From: Antribacter soli
Lineage (GTDB): Bacteria; Actinomycetota; Actinomycetes; Actinomycetales; Cellulomonadaceae
Assembly (NCBI RefSeq): GCF_021568775.1
Contig: NZ_JAKGSG010000035.1
Location: 81,688-145,687, forward strand
DNA: 64,000 nucleotides
Direction of reading: 5' to 3'
Below are positions 49,405 through 62,374 of this stretch, piece by piece; the stretch's first letter is position 1, and every line of letters starts with the position of its first letter. The notes beneath the pieces are model-generated. The model did no database searches, had not been told where the DNA came from, and saw only the letters and a list, made by a program, of their open reading frames with translations. Made by a program: the position numbers and the translations under genes.

Positions 49405-51083
49405 GCTGTCACCCTCGAGAGGGGTGCCAGCGTGCCGCCGTCGATCCGGTAGGCGTCCTCGGCGGCGTGGACGACGCCGTCCGAGTGCGTGGCCACGACG
49501 ACGGTCCGGCCCCGGGTGGCGCGGCGGAGGGCGTCGATGACGCGGCGCTCCGATTCCTCGTCGAGGTGCGCGGTCGGCTCGTCGAGGATCCAGAGCGGGG
49601 AGTCCTGCAGCACTGCGCGTGCGATCGCCACGCGGCGCGCCTCCCCTGTGGAGATGCCGTGGCCGCGCTCGCCGAGCGTCGTGTCGAGGCCGTCGGGCAG
49701 TCGGGCGATCACCTGCTCCAGCCCGGAGACGTGGACGGCATGGTCGATGTCGCTCTGGCCGGCCGTGGGGGCAGCGATCGTGATGTTCTCGCGGATCGAA
49801 CCGTCCACGATCACGGTGGCCTGACCGAGCCAGACGTGGACGCCGGGCCGTGGATCAACAGCCGTGTCGCCGAACTGCCACTGCACCGACCCCGACGTCG
49901 GAGCCTTCGTGCCGGCGACGAGCGAGAGGATCGTGCTCTTCCCGCTCCCCGACGCTCCGACGATCGCCGACCAGGTGCCCGCGGCAAGGGTGAGGTCGCC
50001 CGCCACGACGTCCTCGGGAGCGTCCGGGTAGCGGAAGGTCACCCCACGCAGCCGGATCCGGGGCGCGCCGGACACGGATGCCCGGGGCACCGTGCGCGGC
50101 GGCTCGTTCGCGTCGGCGGCGGAGAACCCGGCGAGCACGCGCGCTGCAGCTTCCGCGCGTTCCTTGTCGTGGAAGCTTGCGGCCAGCGTTCGCATCGGCG
50201 TGAAGTACATCGGGCAGGCGAGAAGGATCAGGAGCCCGGAGAACAGGGTCAACGGTTGCGAGGACCCGACGTGCAGGTACCCCAGCAGTGTTTCGCCGAT
50301 GTACGTGGCGTTGACCGCGATCGAGAAGGTGATGACCACGTCCATGACGAGCCCGGAGAGGAACGCCCGCCGCAGGATGTCCGTCGTCGACCTCCCGAGC
50401 TCGTCGGACGCCGCTTCGACGGCGTGTCGCCGACGAGCGACCGCGCCGAGAGTCCTCAGCGTGCTCATGCCGCGGAAGCTGTCGAGAACGGTCGTGCTCA
50501 GCCGTGCCGCCGCCTGCTGTCGTTCGTCCGCGCCGTCCCGTGCGAAGAGACCGGCCAGACGCAGGTTGAGGGGCAGGAGCGCTGACGACAACGCCAGCAC
50601 GATCGCCGCCGGCCAGTGGAGTGCGGCGGCGAGAAGGAGGACGAGCAGCATCTCTGCCGGTGCGGAACGTCGGAGAGGGCCGATCGAGGCGTGATGGTCG
50701 GCGATGTCGTCGACCAGGTCCACCACCGCCAGGGCAGCGTCCGAGGCCGCCACGGTCCTGGGCCGAGAGTCGCGTGGGAGCAGCGTCGCGCTCAGCCGGG
50801 ACCGGGCGTGGTCGGCGACCTCCCGGCGACCGAGGTCGCGGAAGTGCTCGGCCCCACCGTCGGCGAGAACGACGACCAGCGCCGCGATGGCGACGACAAG
50901 GATGCCGCGGAATGCTTCGCCGGGCGAGCCGGCGACGATTGCGCTGACGACGAGCGCGACTCCGGCCCAGCGTGCCAGTGCGGCGACCGACGACATGACG
51001 CGCATCGACGCGCTCGCCCGGAAGAGCCGCCGAGCCCGGACACCGACGTCGGCATCAGTCGTCGCCACGGTGCCGGCGTTCAT
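49401..51083 (-). CDS. cydD: ABC transporter subunit CydD
   Basis: Partner half-transporter of CydC, 560 residues. The membrane domain covers about 25-310 and the ATPase domain has Walker A GASGSGKST and Walker B WILDEPTAHLD. The ABC signature is unusual: ISTGE instead of LSGGE/Q. The ATG at 51083 lies 29 bases inside the preceding small membrane-protein gene. CydDC maintains the redox state and heme supply for the bd oxidase encoded upstream. Confidence 0.94.
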   Translation of the reverse strand: MNAGTVATTDADVGVRARRLFRASASMRVMSSVAALARWAGVALVVSAIVAGSPGEAFRGILVVAIAALVVVLADGGAEHFRDLGRREVADHARSRLSATLLPRDSRPRTVAASDAALAVVDLVDDIADHHASIGPLRRSAPAEMLLVLLLAAALHWPAAIVLALSSALLPLNLRLAGLFARDGADERQQAAARLSTTVLDSFRGMSTLRTLGAVARRRHAVEAASDELGRSTTDILRRAFLSGLVMDVVITFSIAVNATYIGETLLGYLHVGSSQPLTLFSGLLILLACPMYFTPMRTLAASFHDKERAEAAARVLAGFSAADANEPPRTVPRASVSGAPRIRLRGVTFRYPDAPEDVVAGDLTLAAGTWSAIVGASGSGKSTILSLVAGTKAPTSGSVQWQFGDTAVDPRPGVHVWLGQATVIVDGSIRENITIAAPTAGQSDIDHAVHVSGLEQVIARLPDGLDTTLGERGHGISTGEARRVAIARAVLQDSPLWILDEPTAHLDEESERRVIDALRRATRGRTVVVATHSDGVVHAAEDAYRIDGGTLAPLSRVTA

Positions 51084-51303
51084 CGACGACCCACGCGACG
51101 CCCGCCGTGATGCAGAGCGCCACCATGCCCGACGTCGTCAGGAGGTACGAGTGGAACTGGGGGTAGCCGCCGAGCATGCCCTGCGAGACGCAGTACGCGA
51201 CGATGCAGAGAACCGTGCAGACGACGGCCTTCACGGTCGTCAGGATCACCCTCGTGAACCTCGCGGGCGCCGTGGTGTCGTCAGTGCGTGGCTTCGTGCT
51301 CAT
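51055..51303 (-). CDS. Small two-span membrane protein embedded in the cyd operon
   Basis: An 82-residue protein between cydB and cydD. Two hydrophobic spans lie at about 18-40 and 53-73, with a basic N-terminus and a charged C-terminus (VVDERRHRGDD). It has four cysteines: 29, 33, 38 and 64. It overlaps cydB by 23 bases and cydD by 29 bases, and AGGA lies 10 bases before the ATG. I do not recognise it; it is not like CydX (about 37 residues, one span). Position and coupling suggest an accessory subunit or assembly factor of the bd oxidase or CydDC (inference). Confidence 0.75.
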   Translation of the reverse strand: MSTKPRTDDTTAPARFTRVILTTVKAVVCTVLCIVAYCVSQGMLGGYPQFHSYLLTTSGMVALCITAGVAWVVDERRHRGDD

Positions 51304-52309
51304 TTACGCGCCGTCCTTCCGGACTCGGGTGCCCGGTCGGGAGGTGACCGTGCCGTTCCGCCTTCCCCCTGAAGGCGTGGTGGGCGAACAGGTTGTAGCC
51401 CAGGACGAGCGGGATGTTCAGGCCGACTCCGACCAGCAGGAACGTCATGGTGTTGTGCGGGCCGGCCGCCGAAGCGAGGTCGAACCCGGCGCCGACCGTC
51501 GGGTAGTGAGCAGCGAGCAAGGCCAGTACGCCGGCGACGACCGAAACCGCGAGCGCGACGGAGGGCACCTTCTCCGCGACCACGCTCCGGGACGCCGTTC
51601 CGAAGGCCACCACGGCTGTGACGACCCCGGCGACGGTGAACAGGAGGAGGCCGGTGAACGCCGCGGCTCGCGCGGGGGTCGCCAGGTCCAGCGGAGCCGC
51701 AGTCGCCTGCATCGTCGAGACGACGGCGACGAACAGGACAGCACCCGCGATCAGGCTCGTCCGCCCGCGAGCGGCAGCAGACGCCTGGAGCTCACCGGTG
51801 AACTTCCGCACCGCGTGGGCATACCCGGCCGCGATGTGCACGAGAGCGAGAAGGACCGCGCACACCACCGCGAACCAGGTGGGGGCCCGGCTCGTCGTCT
51901 CCACCGGGGATCCGAGTGCCCCCAGTGCGAACCCCTGCGCGCCGGCGGTGACGAGCGAGGCCCATCCGAAGGCACTCACCCATCCCGATGACTCGGGGCG
52001 CTGCGACGCCATCTCGACGGAGACGCCGCGCACGATCAGGCCGAACAGCATGACGACCAGCGGAAGGTACACGTGGGGCAGGAGCGTGCCGAACGCGGCG
52101 GGGAAGCCTGCCCAGAGGGAGACGCCCAGCAGGATCAGCCAGGTCTCGTTCCCGTCCCAGGCGACGGCGACCACCTCGACCATGTCCCGGCGACGGTCCG
52201 GGCGCCGCTCGAGGAGCGTGGCGATGCCGAGGCCGAGGTCGTACCCGTCGAGGACGAGGTACATGAGGAAGCAGAGCAGGACGACGCAGAACCAGAGCGT
52301 GGGCATCAT
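51281..52309 (-). CDS. cydB: Cytochrome bd quinol oxidase subunit II
   Basis: Integral membrane subunit II of cytochrome bd, 342 residues with about eight or nine spans. Family stretches include LDGYDLGLGIATLLERRPDRRRDMVEVVAVAWDGNETWLILLGVSLWAGFPAAFGTLLPHVYLPL near the N-terminus and the late span LLVGVGLNIPLVLGYNLFAHHAFRG. The ATG at 52309 overlaps the cydA stop (ATGA), and the 3' end overlaps the small membrane-protein gene. Confidence 0.96.
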   Translation of the reverse strand: MMPTLWFCVVLLCFLMYLVLDGYDLGLGIATLLERRPDRRRDMVEVVAVAWDGNETWLILLGVSLWAGFPAAFGTLLPHVYLPLVVMLFGLIVRGVSVEMASQRPESSGWVSAFGWASLVTAGAQGFALGALGSPVETTSRAPTWFAVVCAVLLALVHIAAGYAHAVRKFTGELQASAAARGRTSLIAGAVLFVAVVSTMQATAAPLDLATPARAAAFTGLLLFTVAGVVTAVVAFGTASRSVVAEKVPSVALAVSVVAGVLALLAAHYPTVGAGFDLASAAGPHNTMTFLLVGVGLNIPLVLGYNLFAHHAFRGKAERHGHLPTGHPSPEGRRVNEHEATH

Positions 52310-53667
52310 CGTGCGACCTCGTGGTCAGCGGCGTGGACCGGGTCGACGAGGAGGCGCGGGTCGTCGCGTTCGGGGCCGACCCGGACGCAGTGCACGATGT
52401 ACGCGACATAGGCCGCGAGCATGACGACGTACAGGACGATGAAGCCGGCCACGGAGAACAGCACCGCGCCGGGCGCGAGGTGCGACACGGCGTCGTCGGT
52501 CCTGAGCAGCCCGAACACCACCCAGGGCTGTCGCCCGGCCTCGGCCGTGACCCATCCGCCCAGGATCGCGAGGATGCCGGCCGGCGTCGTCCAGAGCAGG
52601 ACGCGATGGAACCTGTACGCGGTCCAGAGCCGGTCACGGAACCTCAGGACGGTGGCGGTGAACGCCAGGGCGAACATGAGGACGGCGGCCAGGAACATGC
52701 TGCGGAAGCCCCAGAAGGTCGCCGCCATGTCGGGCCGGTCTGCCGCATCGGTCATCGACAGGCCCGGCACGCCGGTCTGGCAGGTCAGGTCCTTCGCGAT
52801 GAAGCTGCCGAGGCACGGGATGTCGAGCTGGGCGATGTTCGCCTCGGCCTGCTGGTCCGGGATCGCGAAGAGCACGAAGCCCGTGTTCCCGCCTTCCCAG
52901 TTGCCTTCGATCGCCTCGAGCTTCGAGAGCTGTGTGCCGAGCACCGCACCCGAGACCGAGTCGCCGAGGAACAGCTGCAGCGGCATCAGGACGGCAGCGA
53001 TGCCGAGCGCGACGGACAAGGACCGCCGTGCGAATTCGAGGGCGCGGCCCCTGCGCAGGTACCAGGCGGAGATGCCCGCCACGAAGAAGCTTGCCGAGAT
53101 CAGCACGGCCACGACCATGTGCGGCCACCGCCAGATGAACGACGGGTTGAAGATGATCCGCCACCAGTCGACGGGCTCGAAGTATCCGTCGACGAGGTCG
53201 TAGCCGGCCGGCGTCTGCATCCACGAGTTCGCGGCGATGATCCACGTGGACGAGAGCAACGTGCCCACCGAGACCATGACGGTGGCGATGAACATGGTGC
53301 GTTCCTTGACGCGACCGTCCCCGTAGAGCAGCACCCCGATGAAGCCCGCTTCGACGAAGAAGGCGGTCACGACCTCCATGCCGATGATGGGGCCGATGAT
53401 CGCGCCGGTCCTCGCTCCGTACTGGCCCCAGTTCATCCCCATCTCGAAGGTGACCACGGCGCCCGCGACAACGCCGATCGCGAAGCCGACAGCGAAGATC
53501 CGTCGCCAGAAGCGGAAGACCTGGAGGAGCACCGGGTTCCTCGTGCGCCAGTACATCCCGTAGACGACCGAGAGCAGGATCGACAGTCCGACCGTGATCG
53601 CGGGGAAGGTCATGTGGAACATGACCGTGACGGCGAACTGCCATCGTGAGAGATCCAGAAGACTCAT
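52306..53667 (-). CDS. cydA: Cytochrome bd quinol oxidase subunit I
   Basis: Catalytic subunit of the high-affinity terminal oxidase that oxidises quinol and reduces oxygen to water without pumping protons. Heme ligands are His18, His183 and Met324 (FRSM), and the Glu98/Glu106 pair lies in GMEVVTAFFVEAGF. The quinol-binding KLEAIE (249-254) is conserved. At 453 residues it is the short Q-loop form. AAGGGGGA lies 7 bases before the ATG. It starts 13 bases after the MFS gene, so it is co-transcribed. Short-Q-loop oxidases are usual in actinobacteria. Confidence 0.97.
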   Translation of the reverse strand: MSLLDLSRWQFAVTVMFHMTFPAITVGLSILLSVVYGMYWRTRNPVLLQVFRFWRRIFAVGFAIGVVAGAVVTFEMGMNWGQYGARTGAIIGPIIGMEVVTAFFVEAGFIGVLLYGDGRVKERTMFIATVMVSVGTLLSSTWIIAANSWMQTPAGYDLVDGYFEPVDWWRIIFNPSFIWRWPHMVVAVLISASFFVAGISAWYLRRGRALEFARRSLSVALGIAAVLMPLQLFLGDSVSGAVLGTQLSKLEAIEGNWEGGNTGFVLFAIPDQQAEANIAQLDIPCLGSFIAKDLTCQTGVPGLSMTDAADRPDMAATFWGFRSMFLAAVLMFALAFTATVLRFRDRLWTAYRFHRVLLWTTPAGILAILGGWVTAEAGRQPWVVFGLLRTDDAVSHLAPGAVLFSVAGFIVLYVVMLAAYVAYIVHCVRVGPERDDPRLLVDPVHAADHEVAR

Positions 53668-53680
53668 CGTCCGTCCCCCT

Positions 53681-55078
53681 TCAGACCTCGACGGGCGTCG
53701 GCTGCGCGGCCGACGTTGTCGAGGTGAATCGAGGCAGGATGCGCAGTGTTGCGACCAGGAGGGCGACGATCGCCAGCTGGGTGCCGATCGCGGTGGCGAA
53801 CGCGGCCGGAACGCTTGTCGTCGACATCGTCACGTAGACGGTCCCGAGGGTGGCCACCCCGAGCGCGAGACTTGCCTGCTGGACGGTGATGAGCACGCCG
53901 CTGCCCACCCCACCCAGGTGCGCCGGGACGTCCGTCAGGACGACACGGAACAGGCCGGAGAACAGCATGGACTGGCCGCCCCCGACCAGGACCAGCGGGA
54001 GGGCGAGCGACCAGAGGCTCACGTCCGGCCATCCAGTGGTCACCACGAGGATGAGCGCGGCCAGACCAGCGGCCTGGATCGTCCCGCCGACAGCCATCGC
54101 GCCGCGTCCGAACCGATCGATCAGCCGCGTGCTGAACACCGAGCCGAGGAAGAAGAAGACGGCCATCGGAAGGATCGAGAGCCCGCCCTCCAGCGCGTCG
54201 TTGCGGAGTCCGTCCTGGACCACCAGCGCGAAGACGAACATGAAGGCGCCGAACCCGATGCTGTAGAGGCCGATCATCGTCAGGCCCTTGCGCATCGACG
54301 GCAGCTTCAGGAGCGACGGCGGCAGCAGGGGAACATGCCCGGCGGTCTCAGCACGCTCGGCGACGGCCACGGTGACGACCGCGAGAAAGACGGCAGCCGC
54401 CAGCGACAGCCAGGTCCAGGACGGCCATCCGCTGGCCTGCCCCTCGGTCAGGGGCAGGAGGAGCGCGGTGAGCGTCGCCGCGAAGAGCGTCGTGCCGACG
54501 AGGTCGATCGCGACCGGGTACGGAGACCTGTTGGCCGGGACGATGCGCGCCGCTATCAGCGCGGCGAGCCCGATCGGGACATTGACGAGGAAGATCGGGC
54601 GCCAGGACAGCCCTGCGATGTCGGCGCTGACGAGCAGCCCGCCTGCCAGCTGTCCGACGACCGCGGCGATGCCCGACGTCGCTCCGTAGAGCGCGAGAGC
54701 GCGAACCTTCCGCGGTCCTTCGAGGGCGGTGTGGAAGGTGGCCAGAACCTGTGGCACGAGGGCTGCGGCCGTCACACCCTGGACGAGCCGGGCCGCGACG
54801 AGGAAGCCGATGGTCGGCGCCATGCCGCACGCGAGGGAAGCGAGGACGAAGCCCGCCAGGCCGAGCCGGAACAGCGTGTGGCGCCCGTAGCGGTCTCCGA
54901 GCCGGCCGCCGAGGACGAGCATCGCCGCGTAGGCGATCCCGTACACGGAGACGACGAGCTCGAGCGAAGCAGGTGACGCTCCCAGGTCCACGTCGATGGT
55001 AGGGAGCGCGACGTTGACGATGAAGAAGTCGGCGATGGGAAGGAAGGCGCCCGCCAGCAGCACGAACACGAAGCTCAT
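53681..55078 (-). CDS. MFS drug:H+ antiporter (DHA2/EmrB-QacA type)
   Basis: A 465-residue transporter with about 14 spans and the loop motif GGRLGDRYGRHTLF near residue 60, as in DHA2 multidrug exporters. Start ATG at 55078 has AGGAG 5 bases upstream; the open frame extends five codons further. It is divergent from a MarR gene across an AT-rich promoter region and is followed 13 bases later by cydA, so it heads the bd oxidase operon. Substrate unknown; co-expression with bd oxidase suggests a respiratory inhibitor or redox-active compound (inference). Confidence 0.9.
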   Translation of the reverse strand: MSFVFVLLAGAFLPIADFFIVNVALPTIDVDLGASPASLELVVSVYGIAYAAMLVLGGRLGDRYGRHTLFRLGLAGFVLASLACGMAPTIGFLVAARLVQGVTAAALVPQVLATFHTALEGPRKVRALALYGATSGIAAVVGQLAGGLLVSADIAGLSWRPIFLVNVPIGLAALIAARIVPANRSPYPVAIDLVGTTLFAATLTALLLPLTEGQASGWPSWTWLSLAAAVFLAVVTVAVAERAETAGHVPLLPPSLLKLPSMRKGLTMIGLYSIGFGAFMFVFALVVQDGLRNDALEGGLSILPMAVFFFLGSVFSTRLIDRFGRGAMAVGGTIQAAGLAALILVVTTGWPDVSLWSLALPLVLVGGGQSMLFSGLFRVVLTDVPAHLGGVGSGVLITVQQASLALGVATLGTVYVTMSTTSVPAAFATAIGTQLAIVALLVATLRILPRFTSTTSAAQPTPVEV

Positions 55079-55090
55079 GGCAGCTCCTAA

Positions 55091-55156
55091 CATTTATGGT
55101 GTCATCAGTATTAGTAGGCAAGTATTGCTCCATAAGTATGGGATGACAAGTAGGCT
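55091..55156. promoter_or_regulatory. AT-rich divergent promoter/operator region, MFS and marR
   Basis: This gap contains TTATGG (55094-55099) inverted as CCATAA (55140-55145) and two direct copies of AAGTAT (from about 55131 and 55145). TAGGCT at 55151-55156 ends 6 bases before the marR ATG and is its probable -10. The inverted and direct repeats are candidate MarR sites, weaker than those at 30605-30631. Confidence 0.5.
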
Positions 55157-55162
55157 GACGCC

Positions 55163-59195
<4,033 letters not shown>

Positions 59196-59268
59196 CACGT
59201 GCGTGGTGGTCGCCGTGCGTAGCGCCCCTGAGGTGGCTCGGTCGGGCCGTCGGCGAACCTGCTTCGAC

Positions 59269-59274
59269 TAAGGT
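59269..59274 (+). promoter_or_regulatory. -10 element for the NUDIX gene (leaderless)
   Basis: TAAGGT ends 6 bases before the GTG at 59281. Confidence 0.5.
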
Positions 59275-59280
59275 CAGGAC

Positions 59281-59961
59281 GTGACGTCATCCTCCGCCCG
59301 CTCGCAGTTGTTCGACCTGGCGGCTCGCGGTTTCGAGGGGCCGTGGAAGCACGCGCGCGGCGCGTTCACCGACGATGCGCGGCCCGCATCGGTGCTCGTG
59401 CTGTTCGGCGTGCTCGACGGGCTGCCGAGCGACCACGAGGCGCAGGCCAAGGCGGTGTCGCACGACCTCGACGTCCTGCTCCTGGCCCGGGCAGCCACCC
59501 TGCGCAGCCACGCCGGGCAGGTGGCGTTTCCCGGCGGGCGGGCCGACCCGGGCGAGGACGCCGTCGAGGCCGCGCTGCGCGAGGCGGTCGAGGAGACGGG
59601 ACTGGACGCGGGCGGCGTCGAGGTGCTCGGCACGTTCGACCCGCTGCCGATGCCGGTGTCGAACCACCTGGTGACACCCGTTCTCGGCTGGTGGGCGCGG
59701 CCCACGCCCGTGCGGGTGGTGGACGTGGCCGAGTCCTCGCACGTGTTCCGCCAGCCGGTGGCCGACCTGCTCGACCCCGCAAACCGCCGCACCGTCGTCG
59801 TGCGGCGTTCGGCGCGCACGTACCGCGGTCCGGGGTTCCTTGCCCGTGCCGAGGGCACCGAGCACCTCGTGTGGGGGTTCACGGCCGGAGTCCTCGACGC
59901 GCTGTTCGACCAGCTCGGGTGGACCGAGCCGTGGGACCGCGGGCTCGAGCTGGAGCTCTGA
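59281..59961 (+). CDS. CoA pyrophosphatase-type NUDIX hydrolase
   Basis: A 226-residue NUDIX protein. The NUDIX box (86-108) is intact: G86, Glu92, then REAVEETG at 100-107. The preceding LRSHAGQVAFPGG is the marker of the CoA pyrophosphatase (NudL) group, which hydrolyses CoA and derivatives to phosphopantetheine and 3',5'-ADP. Start GTG at 59281 is leaderless. It follows guaB1 after 85 bases. Two short hairpins follow its stop. Confidence 0.9.
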   Translation: MTSSSARSQLFDLAARGFEGPWKHARGAFTDDARPASVLVLFGVLDGLPSDHEAQAKAVSHDLDVLLLARAATLRSHAGQVAFPGGRADPGEDAVEAALREAVEETGLDAGGVEVLGTFDPLPMPVSNHLVTPVLGWWARPTPVRVVDVAESSHVFRQPVADLLDPANRRTVVVRRSARTYRGPGFLARAEGTEHLVWGFTAGVLDALFDQLGWTEPWDRGLELEL

Positions 59962-59995
59962 CCTCCGCCGCGCCGATGCCCTGTCGGCGCCCCGG

Positions 59996-60015
59996 GCCGT
60001 CCGCCCGCGGACGGC
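59996..60015 (+). terminator. Hairpin after the NUDIX gene
   Basis: GCCGTCCG (59996-60003) is inverted at 60008-60015 with a 4-base loop. A weaker CGCCGA/TCGGCG hairpin lies at 59971-59989. Between 60016 and 60170 I see only TCGGATGTCT repeated twice about 20 bases apart. Confidence 0.5.
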
Positions 60016-60170
60016 ACCCTGCGCCTGCGGACGCCCTCGATGTTCGTGCCCTCCGCCCGGAGACAGCCGTCGGATGTCTGGACTGCCCTCGGATGTCTTC
60101 TGTTCGTGGGTGGCATCCCAGCCGATGGGTGATCGGCGGAGCCCGCGCCGATTCGCGCTTCCCTGACCGT

Positions 60171-60527
60171 TCACCACACGCGCGCGGCCGGTGGTCGCCG
60201 CGGCTCCTCGACGAGCACCTTCGCGTCGCACCCGAAGAGCTGCGCCAGCAGTCCGACCTGGTCGAGCGTCCAGGCCGTCTTGCCCCGGAACCGGTCGGAC
60301 ACAGCCGCCCGCGAGAGCCCGAGCTCGGTGGCCAGCTGCGCCTGGCTGAGGTCGCGCCGCGCCGCCTCGAGCCGGACCGCCGCGGCAGTCACCCGTGCGA
60401 GCCCGTCGACGTAGAGCCGCGGAGCGGGCCGGGGCACGATGACGGGGAGGTCGTCGTCGAGGTCTGGATCGGTCTCGCCGTCGAAGATCGGGTCGCGGTC
60501 CAGCGGGTCGTAGTTCGTTCGCACCAT
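60171..60527 (-). CDS. XRE-type helix-turn-helix regulator
   Basis: A 118-residue protein with a C-terminal HTH_3 domain: LEAARRDLSQAQLATELGLSRAAVSDRFRGKTAWTLDQVGLLAQLFG (about 55-101), the Cro/CI fold. The N-terminal half is acidic (DPIFDGETDPDLDDDLP). No toxin gene adjoins it. ATG at 60527 gives MVRTNYDPLD. Divergent from the APH-family gene. Target unknown. Confidence 0.85.
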   Translation of the reverse strand: MVRTNYDPLDRDPIFDGETDPDLDDDLPVIVPRPAPRLYVDGLARVTAAAVRLEAARRDLSQAQLATELGLSRAAVSDRFRGKTAWTLDQVGLLAQLFGCDAKVLVEEPRRPPAARVW

Positions 60528-60863
60528 GCGTCCAGCCTGGGACAGCCGGAGCGACGACGCTCGGGTCCGTCCACAAGGCTGGAGGAGCACGGCAGACCGG
60601 CGCTCCCGAACAGTTCAGCCTGCGTTGCGCACGATCAGAGGGCGCAAACGTGCCCAGTCAGGGGCGGCACCCCCGAACAGACGTGTCCAGGCCCTGCGGC
60701 CGGATCGCTTGTCCGGCCGCCAGCCAGCCGCCAGCCGGCCGGCCGCAAGACCGCCGCAAGACCGCCCTGACGCGCTCAGCCTCCGGCTTCGGGCCGCTGC
60801 CAGGCCTCCGACGGCTGGCCGCTGTAGGCTCGATCGCTTGCCCAACCCCTGTGGAGGTTCCCC
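60528..60863. other. 336-base non-coding divergent gap
   Basis: Contains a perfect 9-bp hairpin (60696-60704 with 60712-60720, 7-base loop), short direct repeats (CCAGCCAGCCGCCAGCC and two copies of CCGCAAGAC near 60745-60770) and TAGGCT at 60825-60830, a likely -10 for the downstream gene. Open frames through it have no plausible start or composition. No RNA gene recognised. Confidence 0.5.
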
Positions 60864-61754
60864 GTGGTTGCCGCTGACCTCGACGTGACAGTCGACCTCG
60901 CCCGCGCCCTGCTCACCGAGCAGCACCCCGACCTGGCCGGTCTCCGGCTCGAGATCGTGGCGAACGGCTGGGACAACGTCATCGTGCGCGCGGGCGACGA
61001 CCTGGCACTGCGGCTGCCCCGGCGCGAGATCGCAGCCCGGCTCGTCGTCAACGAGCAGGTCGTGCTGCCGGTGCTCGCCCCGCGCCTGCCCGTGCCGACA
61101 CCGCTGCCGGTGCGCACCGGGGCGCCGAGCGAGGCGCTCGGCTACCCCTGGGCCTGGAGCGTGGTGCCGTGGGTCGGCGGGACGGTCGCCGCGGCCGTCC
61201 CCGCGGCCGCCCGCACCCCGTGGGCCGCCGACCTGGCGCACGCGTTCGTCGCCCTGCACCGGCCGGCGCCCGCCGACGCGCCCGAGAACCGGTTCCGCGG
61301 CATCCCGCTGTACGTGCGGTCGGAGGCCTTCGCGGAGCGGCTCCACCATCTCCCGGAGCACCTGCACGAGCCCGCCCGCGCCCTGTGGACCAAGGTGCTC
61401 GAGGCCCCCGCGTACGACGGCGAGCCCGTCTGGCTGCACGGCGACCCGCACCCGGGCAACCTCGTGGTCGACGGCGACCGGCTCGCCGCCATCATCGACT
61501 TCGGCGACGTCACCAGCGGCGACCCCGCGAGCGACCTCGGCACCGCGTGGCTCACCTTCGACGCCGAGGGCCGGAAGATCTTCCGCGCGACGGTGGACGC
61601 CGTCGCACGCGACGGCCGCGGCTGGGACGCGGGCATGTGGGACCGAGCCGAGGGCTGGGCGCTGCTGTACTCAGCGGTGCTCCTCTCGTTCCCGGACGAG
61701 CACCCCCTGATGGCCCGCGTGGGCGAGCACACGCTGGAGCAGCTCTTCGGCTGA
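60864..61754 (+). CDS. Aminoglycoside phosphotransferase-family kinase
   Basis: A 296-residue protein-kinase-like phosphotransferase. The Brenner motif HGDPHPGN is at 191-198 and the metal-binding DFGD at 211-214; the N-terminal lobe has NGWDNVIVRAGDDLALRLPRR. Similar proteins include macrolide and aminoglycoside kinases and housekeeping small-molecule kinases, so resistance cannot be concluded. GTG 60864 has GGAGG 6 bases upstream. It converges on the TetR gene with 7 bases between stops. Confidence 0.88.
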   Translation: MVAADLDVTVDLARALLTEQHPDLAGLRLEIVANGWDNVIVRAGDDLALRLPRREIAARLVVNEQVVLPVLAPRLPVPTPLPVRTGAPSEALGYPWAWSVVPWVGGTVAAAVPAAARTPWAADLAHAFVALHRPAPADAPENRFRGIPLYVRSEAFAERLHHLPEHLHEPARALWTKVLEAPAYDGEPVWLHGDPHPGNLVVDGDRLAAIIDFGDVTSGDPASDLGTAWLTFDAEGRKIFRATVDAVARDGRGWDAGMWDRAEGWALLYSAVLLSFPDEHPLMARVGEHTLEQLFG

Positions 61755-61761
61755 CGGGGGT

Positions 61762-62373
61762 TCAGGACCGCCCGAGCACGGCCCGGATCCCGCGCGCCGC
61801 CCGCTCGTACACGGCGTCGTCGCCGTACAGGAGCGAGCGGTCGTTCGCCCCCTCCAGCATCGCGGTCACCTCGAACACGACCTGGTCGGGGTCGGTGCCG
61901 GCGGGCAGTGCGCCGTCCGCCAGGGCGACCTCCACGTGGTGCCGCAGGTACGAGTCCCAGTCGCGCTGGGCCGCGACGATCGCGTCGCGCACGAGGCCCT
62001 GCCGCCCGTCGAACTCCACGGAGACGGTGCGGAAGAAGCAGCCACCCTCGAAGACGCGGCCGCGCGAGTACGCGATCCAGGTCTCGACCAGGGCCAGCAG
62101 ACGCGGCAGGCCGGCGGGCGCGGCCCGTGCCGGCTCGACGACGGTCTCCGCGTAGATCTCCCACGCGCGCTCCACCGCGGCGAGCTGCAGCTTCTCCTTG
62201 CTCCCGAAGAGCCCCGCGATTCCGCTCTTGTTCACGGGGGCGGCCGCCGCGAGGCCGCCCAGACTCAGCGCGTCGAGGCCGCGCACGGAGGCTTCCTGGA
62301 CGGCGCGGTCGAGGACGGCGCGGCGGGTGCGGTCACCGCGGACCCGACGACCGTCGACGGTGGATGAAGACAT
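61762..62373 (-). CDS. TetR-family regulator
   Basis: A 203-residue TetR regulator. The HTH reads VLDRAVQEASVRGLDALSLGGLAAAAPVNKSGIAGLFGSKEKL (about 20-62), and a C-terminal helical domain of the TetR_C type contains GGCFFRTVSVEFDGRQG. Divergent from an alpha/beta hydrolase across a 69-base gap containing two matched operators. It probably represses both. ATG at 62373; no strong Shine-Dalgarno sequence is visible. Confidence 0.92.
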   Translation of the reverse strand: MSSSTVDGRRVRGDRTRRAVLDRAVQEASVRGLDALSLGGLAAAAPVNKSGIAGLFGSKEKLQLAAVERAWEIYAETVVEPARAAPAGLPRLLALVETWIAYSRGRVFEGGCFFRTVSVEFDGRQGLVRDAIVAAQRDWDSYLRHHVEVALADGALPAGTDPDQVVFEVTAMLEGANDRSLLYGDDAVYERAARGIRAVLGRS

Positions 62374-62374
62374 G

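Noticed and set aside
60864..61754. Dedicated antibiotic-resistance gene
   Set aside because: Only general APH-fold motifs are visible; many such kinases in actinobacteria are not resistance enzymes.
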